Shown: one piece after another, positions 7,754-14,668 of the stretch
How positions within the stretch are numbered: the stretch's first letter is position 1
Layout: the number at the start of each line of letters is the position of its first letter
Origin: JBBDNC01 sp040877875
GTDB taxonomy: Bacteria; Bacteroidota; Rhodothermia; Balneolales; Balneolaceae
DNA: 18,353 bases
Direction of reading: 5' to 3'
Assembly (NCBI GenBank): GCA_040877875.1
Contig: JBBDNC010000123.1
Location: 1-18,353, forward strand
The notes under the pieces: model-generated
Told to the model about the DNA's origin: nothing
The model's database searches: none
The model's input: the letters and a program-made list of their open reading frames with translations, nothing else
Program-made: the position numbers and the translations under genes

Positions 7754-8389
7754 CTAACTTGCCTTCAAAGAAATGTCATAGGTACATGAATAATCCCCTT
7801 CTGCGATGTAAGAAGTACGTTCGACGTCGCCTTCAAACAAAGATTTGTAAAAAATCGCCTCCAGCTTGCACGGCAATTGGGTTTCCTTGACAATTTCGCT
7901 AAACGGGCAATTACATTCCTTGACGGTTAGTACTTCCTTTTCTTCATCCAAATCGTATTCCGGCATGAATCCCTCTTCTTCCAACATTTTCTTCAGGGCT
8001 TCAGTCCTTAATCGTACGTCAGTCTCAGAGGCTTCATCCATATACATCTGAGCTTTTTCAATTCGCTCCTCCCAAAATGCCCGGAAGAAATCTTCAATGG
8101 TATCTTCATCACCTTTCAATTTGAGATATTTGAGCAGTTCTCTCATCACGGCCGATTCGTAAGAGGGAAACAGGCCGTTCCCCGTTTTTGTCAGCTGATA
8201 CTGCAAGCTGGGACGGCCGGGGCCAGACCGAATATATTCCCGCTCTATATATCCATCCCGCTCAAGCTGGGTAAAGTGTTCCCGTACAGTCGTTTTTGCC
8301 AGCTCAATATGATCGACCGCATCATCGATGGAAATTGTACCTTTTCGTTTGATCAGATCCAGTAATTCTTTTTTTGAGCCGGTATACAT
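7754..8389 (-). CDS. SufR-like winged-helix transcriptional regulator with Fe-S cysteines
   Basis: The 211-residue protein has an N-terminal DeoR/ArsR-type winged helix: ISIDDAVDHIELAKTTVREHFTQLERDGYIERE spans residues 19-51, followed by the wing GPGRPSLQYQLT. The C-terminal region carries C161, C174 and C202 (in CNCPFSEI, LPCKLEA and GDYSCTY). These have the same 13- and 28-residue spacing as the cluster cysteines reported for cyanobacterial SufR (C164/C177/C205); C159 is an extra cysteine. Known: SufR senses a [4Fe-4S] cluster and represses the suf operon. Inferred: this protein also holds an Fe-S cluster and controls its own cluster of genes. No suf genes are in the window. It lies between the Ric-like gene (51 bases upstream) and gdhA (38 bases downstream). 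Confidence 0.82.
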   Translation of the reverse strand: MYTGSKKELLDLIKRKGTISIDDAVDHIELAKTTVREHFTQLERDGYIEREYIRSGPGRPSLQYQLTKTGNGLFPSYESAVMRELLKYLKLKGDEDTIEDFFRAFWEERIEKAQMYMDEASETDVRLRTEALKKMLEEEGFMPEYDLDEEKEVLTVKECNCPFSEIVKETQLPCKLEAIFYKSLFEGDVERTSYIAEGDYSCTYDISLKAS

Positions 8390-8440
8390 ATCAAGTCTGT
8401 TTAAAGTTATAGGCTATCATTTTGAAAGTGCCAAGAGAAA

Positions 8441-9193
8441 CTAAGCAGCCGTCAACTTCTCTTTAGCAAGGGGTAAAATGACCGTCTTTCCGATGTGAAT
8501 CTCCTGTCTGAGCATAGAAAACAGCTTTTTCAAATCAGAATTAAAAATGCGCAAGGTTGAACATGCCCCGCCGGGAGGATCCAGTTGATTCCCCATCCGT
8601 TCAATGGTATTCATCAGTTCGCTCAATTCATTCCAGTCATCCTCTATTATTTCTATTCCCCGCTCTATTTTCTGCGCCATTCCATCCAGGATCTCCCCAT
8701 TCCCATTATGTAAATGGCCTAAAAGCGGAAAGAATTTTTTACTTTCAAAATAGATATAGAATTGAAGCTTATCATCAAAAACCCCAAGTGGCCTTTGTAA
8801 ATGTTTCAGCCAGGGGTATTGATTGCCATGCACCTGATGTATGCGTGGAAATTTACAGGTAATTTCACCCAGCAGGAAGAGCAGTTTGGGATGAGAGTCC
8901 TCTGCAAGGTAATGACACCCATCGCTTAAATTATCTCCGAAATCCAGTTCACCTGCACTTTTCTGCTCATCCGGCTGAGCAGGGCCGGAAATCTTGTTTT
9001 TCTGGATCCACTTCATAACCTCTTCTTCACTCCATTTGAGCTGCTGACAAACCGAGCGTAACGATTCATCTTTATGGCTCTTGGTTTTTATGCCGATAGA
9101 CGCCAGTAAAACACCAGCTTTCCTGTCGGCAGTAATAATTTCTTCAATTGTAGCTTCAGGAGTCAGTTTTGCAATGGCTGAATGGGTATCCAT
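8441..9193 (-). CDS. Ric/ScdA/YtfE-like hemerythrin-fold protein with altered metal ligands
   Basis: The 250-residue protein has the two-part plan of Ric (repair of iron centres) proteins. An N-terminal ScdA-type DUF542 helix bundle (about residues 10-65, TPEATIEEIITADRKAGVLLASIG) is followed by a hemerythrin-like domain (about 90-245). The usual cysteine pair after the first helix is replaced by KTKSHKDES. In the second domain, VHGNQYPWL (H122) and E150 in YFESKKFFP fit the family. Positions expected to be metal ligands appear as Y146, E231 and G235 where the family has His, His and Glu (from EIHIGKTVILP aligned by eye). Known members protect or repair di-iron and Fe-S centres after nitrosative or oxidative damage. 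Inferred: this one is divergent and may not bind a normal di-iron site. It probably heads a transcript running into the SufR-like gene. Confidence 0.68.
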   Translation of the reverse strand: MDTHSAIAKLTPEATIEEIITADRKAGVLLASIGIKTKSHKDESLRSVCQQLKWSEEEVMKWIQKNKISGPAQPDEQKSAGELDFGDNLSDGCHYLAEDSHPKLLFLLGEITCKFPRIHQVHGNQYPWLKHLQRPLGVFDDKLQFYIYFESKKFFPLLGHLHNGNGEILDGMAQKIERGIEIIEDDWNELSELMNTIERMGNQLDPPGGACSTLRIFNSDLKKLFSMLRQEIHIGKTVILPLAKEKLTAA

Positions 9194-9234
9194 AATAGTC
9201 GGATTCGTTGTGTAATCATTTTTTCAAGCAGTTT

Positions 9235-9264
9235 CAAAATAGGAATACTGAATCATTAAATCAA
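9235..9264 (-). promoter_or_regulatory. possible Bacteroidota-type promoter for the Ric-like gene
   Basis: On the minus strand a TTG (9262-9264) is followed after 20 bases by TATTTTG (9235-9241). This is close to the -33 TTG and -7 TAnnTTTG elements of Bacteroidota promoters. It lies about 42 bases before ATG 9193. Only a match by eye. Confidence 0.28.
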
Positions 9265-9359
9265 TTAAAAAGGTTTTTACCGTTTTTATAGTTGATATTA
9301 ATTTTCCAGGCCCCTACCTTTCCACTGAAGCAATTCAGAACCCATTAAACATCACCGAT

Positions 9360-9719
9360 ATGACATACGTCGTAACCGAACCCTGCATCAATTGCAAGCA
9401 CACCAGTTGTGCAGCCGTCTGTCCGGTGGATGCTTTCCGCGAGGGGCCCAATTTTCTGGTCATCGATCCATTTGAATGTATCGATTGTGATGCATGCGTG
9501 CCGGAGTGTCCGGTGGAGGCCATCTATCCCGATGACGAAGTGCCTATGGAATGGGAAGAGTATATCGAACTCAATGACCGCCTTTCCGAAGAGTGGGCCG
9601 CCCATATCATCAATGAAGTCAAAGATCCTCTGCCGGATGCAGAGGAATGGGGTCAGCGGGAAGACAAGCGTGAATATTTGATCGAAAGCTGGGACGGGGA
9701 GGCGAAGCCTGTGGATTGA
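9360..9719 (+). CDS. fdxA: 7Fe ferredoxin (FdxA type)
   Basis: This small cytoplasmic electron carrier carries one [3Fe-4S] and one [4Fe-4S] cluster. The 119-residue protein begins MTYVVTEPCINCKHTSC. The first cluster motif is C9-x7-C17-x3-C21-P, with an extra C12, and the second is C40-IDC43-DAC46-VPEC50-P, the FdxA pattern. The tail (PDDEVPMEWEEYIELNDRLSEEW, then KDPLPDAEEW) is also typical of FdxA and is strongly acidic. The protein is slightly longer than the common 106 or so residues. It diverges from the Ric-like gene across a 166-base gap and precedes the Fe-S assembly factor on the same strand by 73 bases, which supports an Fe-S related unit. The partner redox enzyme cannot be deduced. 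Confidence 0.93.
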   Translation: MTYVVTEPCINCKHTSCAAVCPVDAFREGPNFLVIDPFECIDCDACVPECPVEAIYPDDEVPMEWEEYIELNDRLSEEWAAHIINEVKDPLPDAEEWGQREDKREYLIESWDGEAKPVD

Positions 9720-9792
9720 AAACATAAAAAAGCTATTGCAAGCGTACTCGCCCATGTGTTACATTCCATTCTAACCATCTATCATTTTTCTT

Positions 9793-10119
9793 ATGGAGTT
9801 ATCATCTTTAAACCGATCTGAAATAGCCCGAAAACTTCGCAGCGTGATTGATCCCGAACTGGGAGTCAATATTGTTGATCTCGGATTGGTCTACGGGATA
9901 TATCCGGAAGAAAATGTGATTGTCGTTGAATACACCGTCACAACACCAGGCTGCCCCATGCGACGCTTTCTCCAGCAGCAAATCGAAGAGGCACTCGAGG
10001 CGATGGAAGAGGTTGAGGAGTATGAAGCACGATTGGTCTGGGAACCGGAGTGGTCGGTAGATATGATTAAGCCGGATGTTGAATTTTTTGCCCATCCACC
10101 TCCGCGCGCCCAAATATAA
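9793..10119 (+). CDS. MIP18/SufT-like (DUF59) Fe-S cluster assembly factor
   Basis: The 108-residue protein is a single DUF59 domain: LRSVIDPELGVNIVDLGLVYGI (16-37), then EYTVTTPGCPMRRFLQQQIEEAL with C54 in TPGCPM, then LVWEPEWSVDMI (81-92). Known members (SufT, PaaD, the MIP18 family) help insert Fe-S clusters into target proteins, and the conserved cysteine is thought to matter for that. The PaaD role in phenylacetate degradation is unlikely because no paa genes are present. Position directly after the ferredoxin and opposite the SufR-like and Ric-like genes supports Fe-S maturation. The domain call is firm; the targets are unknown. Confidence 0.88.
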   Translation: MELSSLNRSEIARKLRSVIDPELGVNIVDLGLVYGIYPEENVIVVEYTVTTPGCPMRRFLQQQIEEALEAMEEVEEYEARLVWEPEWSVDMIKPDVEFFAHPPPRAQI

Positions 10120-10220
10120 ATGTAAGCAAGACGGAAGTGAGCGGACCCCAAAAAAAGCCCCGGCTTGACAAATCGTACCTGGCAGATACCTGTTACTCAT
10201 GATAATCACAGGGTTTTTCC

Positions 10221-10338
10221 ATTTAACGGTGGATCTGCGGATTCTGTGTATTTTGCAATTGTTTACTTGCCAGAAGCCTATACTGACAGCCTGGAAGAAG
10301 TATGACCCAAAAAAGTTCAACTAATGATACCGTTAAAT
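10221..10338. repeat. separated 10-bp inverted repeat upstream of the membrane protein gene
   Basis: ATTTAACGGT (10221-10230) is matched exactly by its reverse complement ACCGTTAAAT (10329-10338), 98 bases apart, with the second arm ending 25 bases before the start codon at 10364. This could be a pair of operator half-sites, but no regulator is known for it. Confidence 0.3.
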
Positions 10339-10363
10339 AAAATTTTAATCTGCTAATCGTGAT

Positions 10364-11473
10364 ATGAACATTGGCAAAGTTTCCAATAAAGTATTGTCTG
10401 GCTTTCTGTTTTTTGCAGCCATTGGACTCCTGACCGGGTTGTTTTCAGGACTGGTCCGTCTCGGTTTTTTAAGGGATGCTCCCACTCAAATCGTAGCTCC
10501 GATTCTTCACGGACCGTTGATGATCAACGGGTTTCTGGGCACGCTCATCGGATTGGAACGTGCTGCCGCACTTGAAAAGAAATGGGCATACACGGCACCG
10601 GTTTTTATGGCTGCATCTACCGTTTTGCTGCTGGCAGGTACTGTAATCCCCGGCAAGTGGCTACTGCTGTTTGGATCGGCAGGATTGACATTCGTTATGA
10701 GCTACCTTTATTACCTGCAGCCCAGGATCTATCATCTGATTATGGCATGCGGCGCAGCTTCACTCTTGGTTGGAAATGTACTTTATCTGACTGGCTATCC
10801 TGTCTCTTCCCTCGTTGTCTGGTGGGCAGCGTTTCCCATATTGACGATTTTCGGAGAGCGTTTAGAGCTTAATCGTATCATGCGCCCACCCCTGCGGGCT
10901 CAGCAACTGTTCGCTGCTCTCAATTTTAGCTGGGTTGGAGCCCTTGCCTTCACACACCTCGACCGGACCATCGGATGGTTTCTCGCATCTATATTACTGA
11001 TCGGAGTAGCGGGATGGCTCATAAAATATGATGTCGCACGCCGCACAATTAAATCGGTGGAGTGGACGCGCTACAGTGCAGTCTGCCTTCTGACCGGCTA
11101 CGGCTGGCTGATCCTTAGCGGGCTGTTTGGCTTGTGGTATGGCTTCCCGGCCGGCGGACCGCTGTATGATGCACTCCTTCATATGTTGTTTGTAGGTTTT
11201 GTCTTCAGCATGATCTTCGCCCATGCCTCGGTCATTATCCCCGCCCTCTCGGGCAAGCTGGTGCCCTGGCATCCTTACTTTTATCTGCCGCTGGTTCTTC
11301 TTCATGGATTTTTATTGATCCGGGTTATCGGAGATCTTGGATGGATCCCCCTGATCAGGGAAATCGGCAGTCACGGCAATGTACTGGCCATCCTTTTATT
11401 TCTCGCGGGAGTCCTGTTTCAGCTAATCCGGACATCGTTGCAGAAAAAGAAACCTTTGCAAAACCAAACTTGA
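10364..11473 (+). CDS. polytopic membrane protein, NnrS-like
   Basis: The 369-residue protein is almost entirely hydrophobic and should cross the inner membrane about ten to twelve times (segments near 11-35, 48-68, 78-96, 99-118, 122-142, 148-165, 185-200, 204-220, 238-260, 270-293, 305-325, 338-356). It carries conserved-looking polar residues inside or next to helices: H49 (LHGPLMINGF), H124, E165 (FGERLELNR), H273 and H287 (HMLFVGFVFSMIFAH), H303, H314 and H337. The His-rich helices and the FGERLELNR-like element resemble NnrS, a haem-copper membrane protein linked to nitric-oxide stress. The similarity is by eye and distant. It follows the Fe-S assembly factor after 244 bases, which have their own inverted repeat. 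The context fits a nitrosative-stress role, but another haem or transport function is possible. Confidence 0.6.
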   Translation: MNIGKVSNKVLSGFLFFAAIGLLTGLFSGLVRLGFLRDAPTQIVAPILHGPLMINGFLGTLIGLERAAALEKKWAYTAPVFMAASTVLLLAGTVIPGKWLLLFGSAGLTFVMSYLYYLQPRIYHLIMACGAASLLVGNVLYLTGYPVSSLVVWWAAFPILTIFGERLELNRIMRPPLRAQQLFAALNFSWVGALAFTHLDRTIGWFLASILLIGVAGWLIKYDVARRTIKSVEWTRYSAVCLLTGYGWLILSGLFGLWYGFPAGGPLYDALLHMLFVGFVFSMIFAHASVIIPALSGKLVPWHPYFYLPLVLLHGFLLIRVIGDLGWIPLIREIGSHGNVLAILLFLAGVLFQLIRTSLQKKKPLQNQT

Positions 11474-11534
11474 CTTGCGTTTTCTGACAACCGGCAGCTT
11501 TTCATTTCAAAACTGTCGGAGGCTCCTTATACTA

Positions 11535-11550
11535 TTAGTAAGTTTACTAA
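11535..11550. promoter_or_regulatory. operator-like dyad
   Basis: TTAGTAA (11535-11541) and TTACTAA (11544-11550) form a perfect 7+2+7 dyad, 132 bases before the D-lactate dehydrogenase start. The size suits a dimeric winged-helix regulator of the HxlR or MarR kind. No such gene is in the window. Confidence 0.4.
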
Positions 11551-11557
11551 AACATAT

Positions 11558-11611
11558 GCCGGAAATGTCTGATGTGTTATGAGCCTTGCAGGAGATTTCC
11601 GGCCTTGCCGG
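11558..11611 (+). promoter_or_regulatory. two mutually exclusive hairpins in the lactate dehydrogenase leader
   Basis: GCCGGAAAT (11558-11566) pairs perfectly with ATTTCCGGC (11595-11603). CCGGC (11599-11603) can instead pair with GCCGG (11607-11611) across a 3-base loop. The shared bases mean only one can form. They lie about 70-125 bases before ATG 11683. An attenuation role is possible but unproven. Confidence 0.35.
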
Positions 11612-11682
11612 GGTAAACACTGATGCTGTTCTCAACTCAAAAAATAAAATTTATCTTCCGCTGTACATCCATTTAACCATCC

Positions 11683-12678
11683 ATGAAAATTGCATTCTTC
11701 AGCACCAAATCGTACGACCGTGAATATTTTGACAGACACAACCGGTCAGCCGGACATGAAATCACTTATTTCGAGGCGCCCCTGAATCAGGATACGGTGA
11801 ATCTGGTACAGGGTTATGAAGCGGTTTGTGTTTTTGTCAATGACAAAATCGACAGGGCCACTCTTGAAAAACTTTCGGAACATGAAATCCGTCTTGTCGC
11901 ACTGCGGTGCGCCGGATTCAACAACGTGGATCTGGAGTCAGCAGACGAACTCGGGATCACTATCGTCAGAGTGCCCGCGTATTCACCACAAGCGGTTGCC
12001 GAACACGCCGTTGCCCTGATTCTTACCCTCAACCGAAAAACCCACAAGGCGTATAACAGAGTGCGTGAAAACAACTTTTCACTCGAAAAGCTGACCGGAT
12101 TCAACCTTTCCGGAAAAACCGTCGGAGTCATCGGCACGGGCCAGATCGGGGCTGCCTTCTGCCGTATTATGTTAGGATTTGATTGTCGCGTAATCGCATA
12201 CGACATAAGTGAATCCGATGATTTGAAACATGCAGGAGTTATTTACAAACCGTTTTCAGATTTACTGCCCGAGGCCGACATCATTTCACTGCACTGCCCT
12301 CTTACTCCGGAGACACACCATCTGTTCAATAAAAAAGCGTTCAAAAAAATGAAAAAAGGAGCCATGCTGATCAATACGGGCCGGGGAGCGCTTATCCGTA
12401 CAGAGGACGCCATCACTGCTCTGAAAGAAGAGAAACTCGGATTTCTTGGAATGGATGTATACGAGCAGGAAGAGAAACTCTTTTTCAGGGATCTTTCAGA
12501 AATGATACTTCCGGACGACCTGATAGGCCGGCTGATGACATTCCACAATGTGCTGATTACGGCCCATCAGGGATTTTTCACCCGGGAAGCTTTGGATCAG
12601 ATTGCCGATGTGACCCTCCAAAATATCTCGGACTTCGAGAGTGGAAGGGAATCCGGGAATGAAGTTCAGCTTCAATAA
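11683..12678 (+). CDS. ldhA: D-lactate dehydrogenase (D-2-hydroxyacid dehydrogenase family)
   Basis: This enzyme reduces pyruvate to D-lactate with NADH in the cytoplasm, a fermentative redox valve. The 331-residue protein begins MKIAFFSTKSYDREYFD, close to LdhA proteins. The NAD-binding motif is GTGQIG (151-156), with D174 at the end of the second strand indicating NAD rather than NADP. The active-site set is visible: R234 in NTGRGAL, the Glu of GMDVYEQEEKLFFRDLS (263/264) and H295 in ITAHQGFFTREAL. The VYEQEEKLFFRD segment distinguishes LdhA from other 2-hydroxyacid dehydrogenases. It is preceded by a 209-base region with a dyad and competing hairpins, and followed by an unrelated methyltransferase gene. 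Substrate specificity is by family resemblance. Confidence 0.88.
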   Translation: MKIAFFSTKSYDREYFDRHNRSAGHEITYFEAPLNQDTVNLVQGYEAVCVFVNDKIDRATLEKLSEHEIRLVALRCAGFNNVDLESADELGITIVRVPAYSPQAVAEHAVALILTLNRKTHKAYNRVRENNFSLEKLTGFNLSGKTVGVIGTGQIGAAFCRIMLGFDCRVIAYDISESDDLKHAGVIYKPFSDLLPEADIISLHCPLTPETHHLFNKKAFKKMKKGAMLINTGRGALIRTEDAITALKEEKLGFLGMDVYEQEEKLFFRDLSEMILPDDLIGRLMTFHNVLITAHQGFFTREALDQIADVTLQNISDFESGRESGNEVQLQ

Positions 12679-12710
12679 TAAACCCGGTGTAATGTGGAAT
12701 TCAACCGTCA

Positions 12711-12732
12711 CGAAAGCTTTCGGGATTGCTTT
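12711..12732 (+). terminator. weak terminator-like palindrome after ldhA
   Basis: CGAAAGCTTTCG (12711-12722) is a perfect palindrome 33 bases after the ldhA stop, followed by GGATTGC and four Ts. The stem would be only four pairs with a tetraloop, so termination here is doubtful. Confidence 0.22.
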
Positions 12733-12841
12733 TATCGAATTCTCCGGTAAATTAAAAACGAGCAAATAGTTTTGGGATTCAATCTTGGTTCCGGTTATTT
12801 GCAAGGGCGTCAGGCTTTCAACGGTGTATAGAACAATAAAA

Positions 12842-13564
12842 ATGGAACTCACGAAATACTCTACATTCACAGTCTTTGGTCATCAAGTGAAGCTCGAAGC
12901 ATTTGCAGGTGTGTTCATGCCTTCGTCCAACGGACTTTTCTATGCACGATCGATTCGAATCGCTCCGGGTGAACGAGTCATCGACATTGGAACAGGATCC
13001 GGTGTGCTTGCTATTGCCGCAGCCAAAAATGGCGGGAGAGTCAGTGCTACCGATATTGATCCACGAGCTGTTACAGCAGCCGGGAATAACGCCCTGATCA
13101 ACAATGTTGAAATCGATGTTCGGAGGGGCGAACTCTTCGCTGACTTTGAAGGAACCTTCGATGTAATCCTTGCCAATCTACCTAACGAAATCGTGGCACC
13201 GTCCTATATTAGTGACCATCCTCAAGACGACGTCCGCACCTTTGACGGGGGAAACGCTGGAAACGAACACGTACTGAACCTTCTCAACTCTGCTCATCAA
13301 TTTATGTCTCCTGAATCGCGGTTGTACCTGGGAGTACACTCGCTGACTGACTATCATGCTACATTCCGAACAGCAATTAGCAATTACTCAACACGACTGG
13401 TGGACCTGGAGGAGCTTCCTGCAAAACCTTTTGTCACGGATAACCTTTCCTTCTATCAGGCTCTTGATGAGGCCGGTGTTGTTAAGATTTTTCGTAACGC
13501 GGAGGGACAGTGGTGTACGTATGGATATATCTGTGAACTTAGCCTGTTTCCTGCAACTGCCTGA
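12842..13564 (+). CDS. class I SAM-dependent methyltransferase, substrate unknown
   Basis: The 240-residue protein from ATG 12842 begins MELTKYSTFTVFG. The frame also extends to a TTG at 12785, but the ATG fits the domain better. The SAM-binding motif is VIDIGTGSGVLAIAAA (46-61), followed by the acidic ATDID (69-73) and the post-strand-4 motif ANLPNE (111-116). That last motif resembles the NPPY of HemK/PrmC and N-specific methyltransferases but is altered to N-L-P-N. The N-terminal FGHQVKLEAFAGVFMPSSNG segment resembles the substrate-binding lead-in of PrmA- and PrmC-like enzymes. The substrate could be a protein, a nucleic acid or a small molecule. It stands alone, 163 bases after ldhA and convergent with the next methyltransferase. 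Confidence 0.75.
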   Translation: MELTKYSTFTVFGHQVKLEAFAGVFMPSSNGLFYARSIRIAPGERVIDIGTGSGVLAIAAAKNGGRVSATDIDPRAVTAAGNNALINNVEIDVRRGELFADFEGTFDVILANLPNEIVAPSYISDHPQDDVRTFDGGNAGNEHVLNLLNSAHQFMSPESRLYLGVHSLTDYHATFRTAISNYSTRLVDLEELPAKPFVTDNLSFYQALDEAGVVKIFRNAEGQWCTYGYICELSLFPATA

Positions 13565-13575
13565 TCATTAAACAT

Positions 13576-13653
13576 GGGGAAAGGTACCGTAACCTCTTAC
13601 CTGAAGCTGATTGTATAAATTACGCTACAAAGGTATACGGTTTACCCCTTTTT
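13576..13653 (+). terminator. possible terminator between convergent methyltransferase genes
   Basis: An imperfect inverted repeat joins GGGGAAAGGTACCGTAACC (13576-13594) to GGTATACGGTTTACCCC (13632-13648), ending in five Ts (13649-13653). It sits between two gene ends. The loop is long, so this is only a candidate. Confidence 0.3.
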
Positions 13654-13662
13654 GCGTTAACG

Positions 13663-14301
13663 CTATTCCTGTATTCTGGCTGTTATCCGGATGACCACAG
13701 CCCTCCCCTGGTGATGGGGACCTTCGTCAATGGTTGTTTCACATTTGTCGAGCGTGAGCAGGCGAAGCGCTTCAAAATCTTCAGCGAGTTCTTCCCGACT
13801 GTACAGCATCGCTTCATCTTTGGGGCCTCCCGATTCATAGTGAATTTGCTCATTGGCAAAGGCCTCGAGAATCAGCGTTCCTCCAGGCCTGAGTCCCGTC
13901 ACCAGTTTCCGGTGCATTTCGCGGCGTGCATCCTCATGCATGTGGGCATAAATAAGGCCTATGGCATTATAAAACTCCGGAATGATTACGAATTCGTTAT
14001 ATCCGGTGTTCATATACCGGATCGAAACCCCGTGTCTTTCAGACAGTTTCAACGCTTTTTGCCGGCCGGCACTGCTGATATCGAAAGCATCGACTTCCCA
14101 TCCACAACAGGCTGCATACACTGCATTTCGGCCTTCCCCTTCGGCCGGCAGCAACAGTCTTCCAGGTTTTAACTTATCCAGTTGGTCTTTAAAATATTTG
14201 TTGGGACGCTCACCATAAATAAATGAGCCAGTTGCATATTTTTCATTCCAAAACTGTTTGGGATTGTCAAATGGATTCATAGGTAAATTATCCGTTTTCA
14301 T
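13663..14301 (-). CDS. class I SAM-dependent methyltransferase (TehB/thiopurine-type fold)
   Basis: The 212-residue protein has ATG 14301 as start (MKTDNLPMNPFDNPKQFW). ATG 14280 (MNPFDN) is an alternative, and the frame stays open to a GTG at 14334. The lead-in FWNEKYATGSFIYGERPNKYF (18-37) is typical of methyltransferases related to TehB and thiopurine methyltransferase. Motif I is the variant LLPAEGEGRNAVYAA (50-64), followed by VDAFDIS (70-76) and IYAHMHEDAR in place of the fourth motif. This subgroup is common in bacteria and often annotated only as methyltransferase domain protein; tellurite or thiol methylation is possible but not shown. It is convergent with the upstream methyltransferase. 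Confidence 0.72.
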   Translation of the reverse strand: MKTDNLPMNPFDNPKQFWNEKYATGSFIYGERPNKYFKDQLDKLKPGRLLLPAEGEGRNAVYAACCGWEVDAFDISSAGRQKALKLSERHGVSIRYMNTGYNEFVIIPEFYNAIGLIYAHMHEDARREMHRKLVTGLRPGGTLILEAFANEQIHYESGGPKDEAMLYSREELAEDFEALRLLTLDKCETTIDEGPHHQGRAVVIRITARIQE

Positions 14302-14668
14302 ATTAACATAAAGAATTTCAATGGTTTCTATCACGCAAAGATATCTTTCTGTACATTTTTACGAGACTGGTTTTGGATTATCATTACTAGAGGGCTTTAC
14401 AGAACCAGGGATTTTGTTCAAGGACAAGGCCAGAGGGAGATTGAAACCGCAGCATATAGTCCATATGTGAGGATTTCAACCGATCGATAACGCAGGTATT
14501 GGGCAAAAGACCGGTTGTGCAAACCCTCTACTATCTTTCTCTATATTTTGGCGTTCAGAATCAGACTTCCGACTTCTCCCGAAATATAATATCAAATCTG
14601 TCAGCGGACATCGTCCGGTCCCACATGTCCGAGGCCGGGAATGAGCATGAGCACCATAAGAATGAAGC
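14302..14668. other. intergenic stretch, no gene supported
   Basis: No frame here has domain signals; open frames on both strands look like chance. The only structure noted is a symmetric nested inverted repeat: TTGAAA (14441-14446) and TTTCAA (14474-14479) around CATAT/ATATG (14453-14467), with 6-base internal spacers on both sides. The promoter of the methyltransferase must lie near 14302-14400 but was not identified. Confidence 0.45.

Noticed and set aside
9194..9359. SufR or FNR binding site in the divergent gap
   Set aside because: No convincing CAAC-N6-GTTG or TTGAT-N4-ATCAA element was found by eye; only partial matches.
9345..9755. Minus-strand frame (136 codons) over the ferredoxin
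   Set aside because: It is antisense to a clear FdxA gene with all cluster cysteines.
10148..10165. Terminator-like AAGCCCCGGCTT beside an A-tract
   Set aside because: The stem has only four usable pairs and the T-tract faces the minus strand, where no gene ends.
14441..14480. CRISPR-like repeat (TTGAAA and TTTCAAC ends)
   Set aside because: Only one unit occurs, with no regular spacers and no cas genes.
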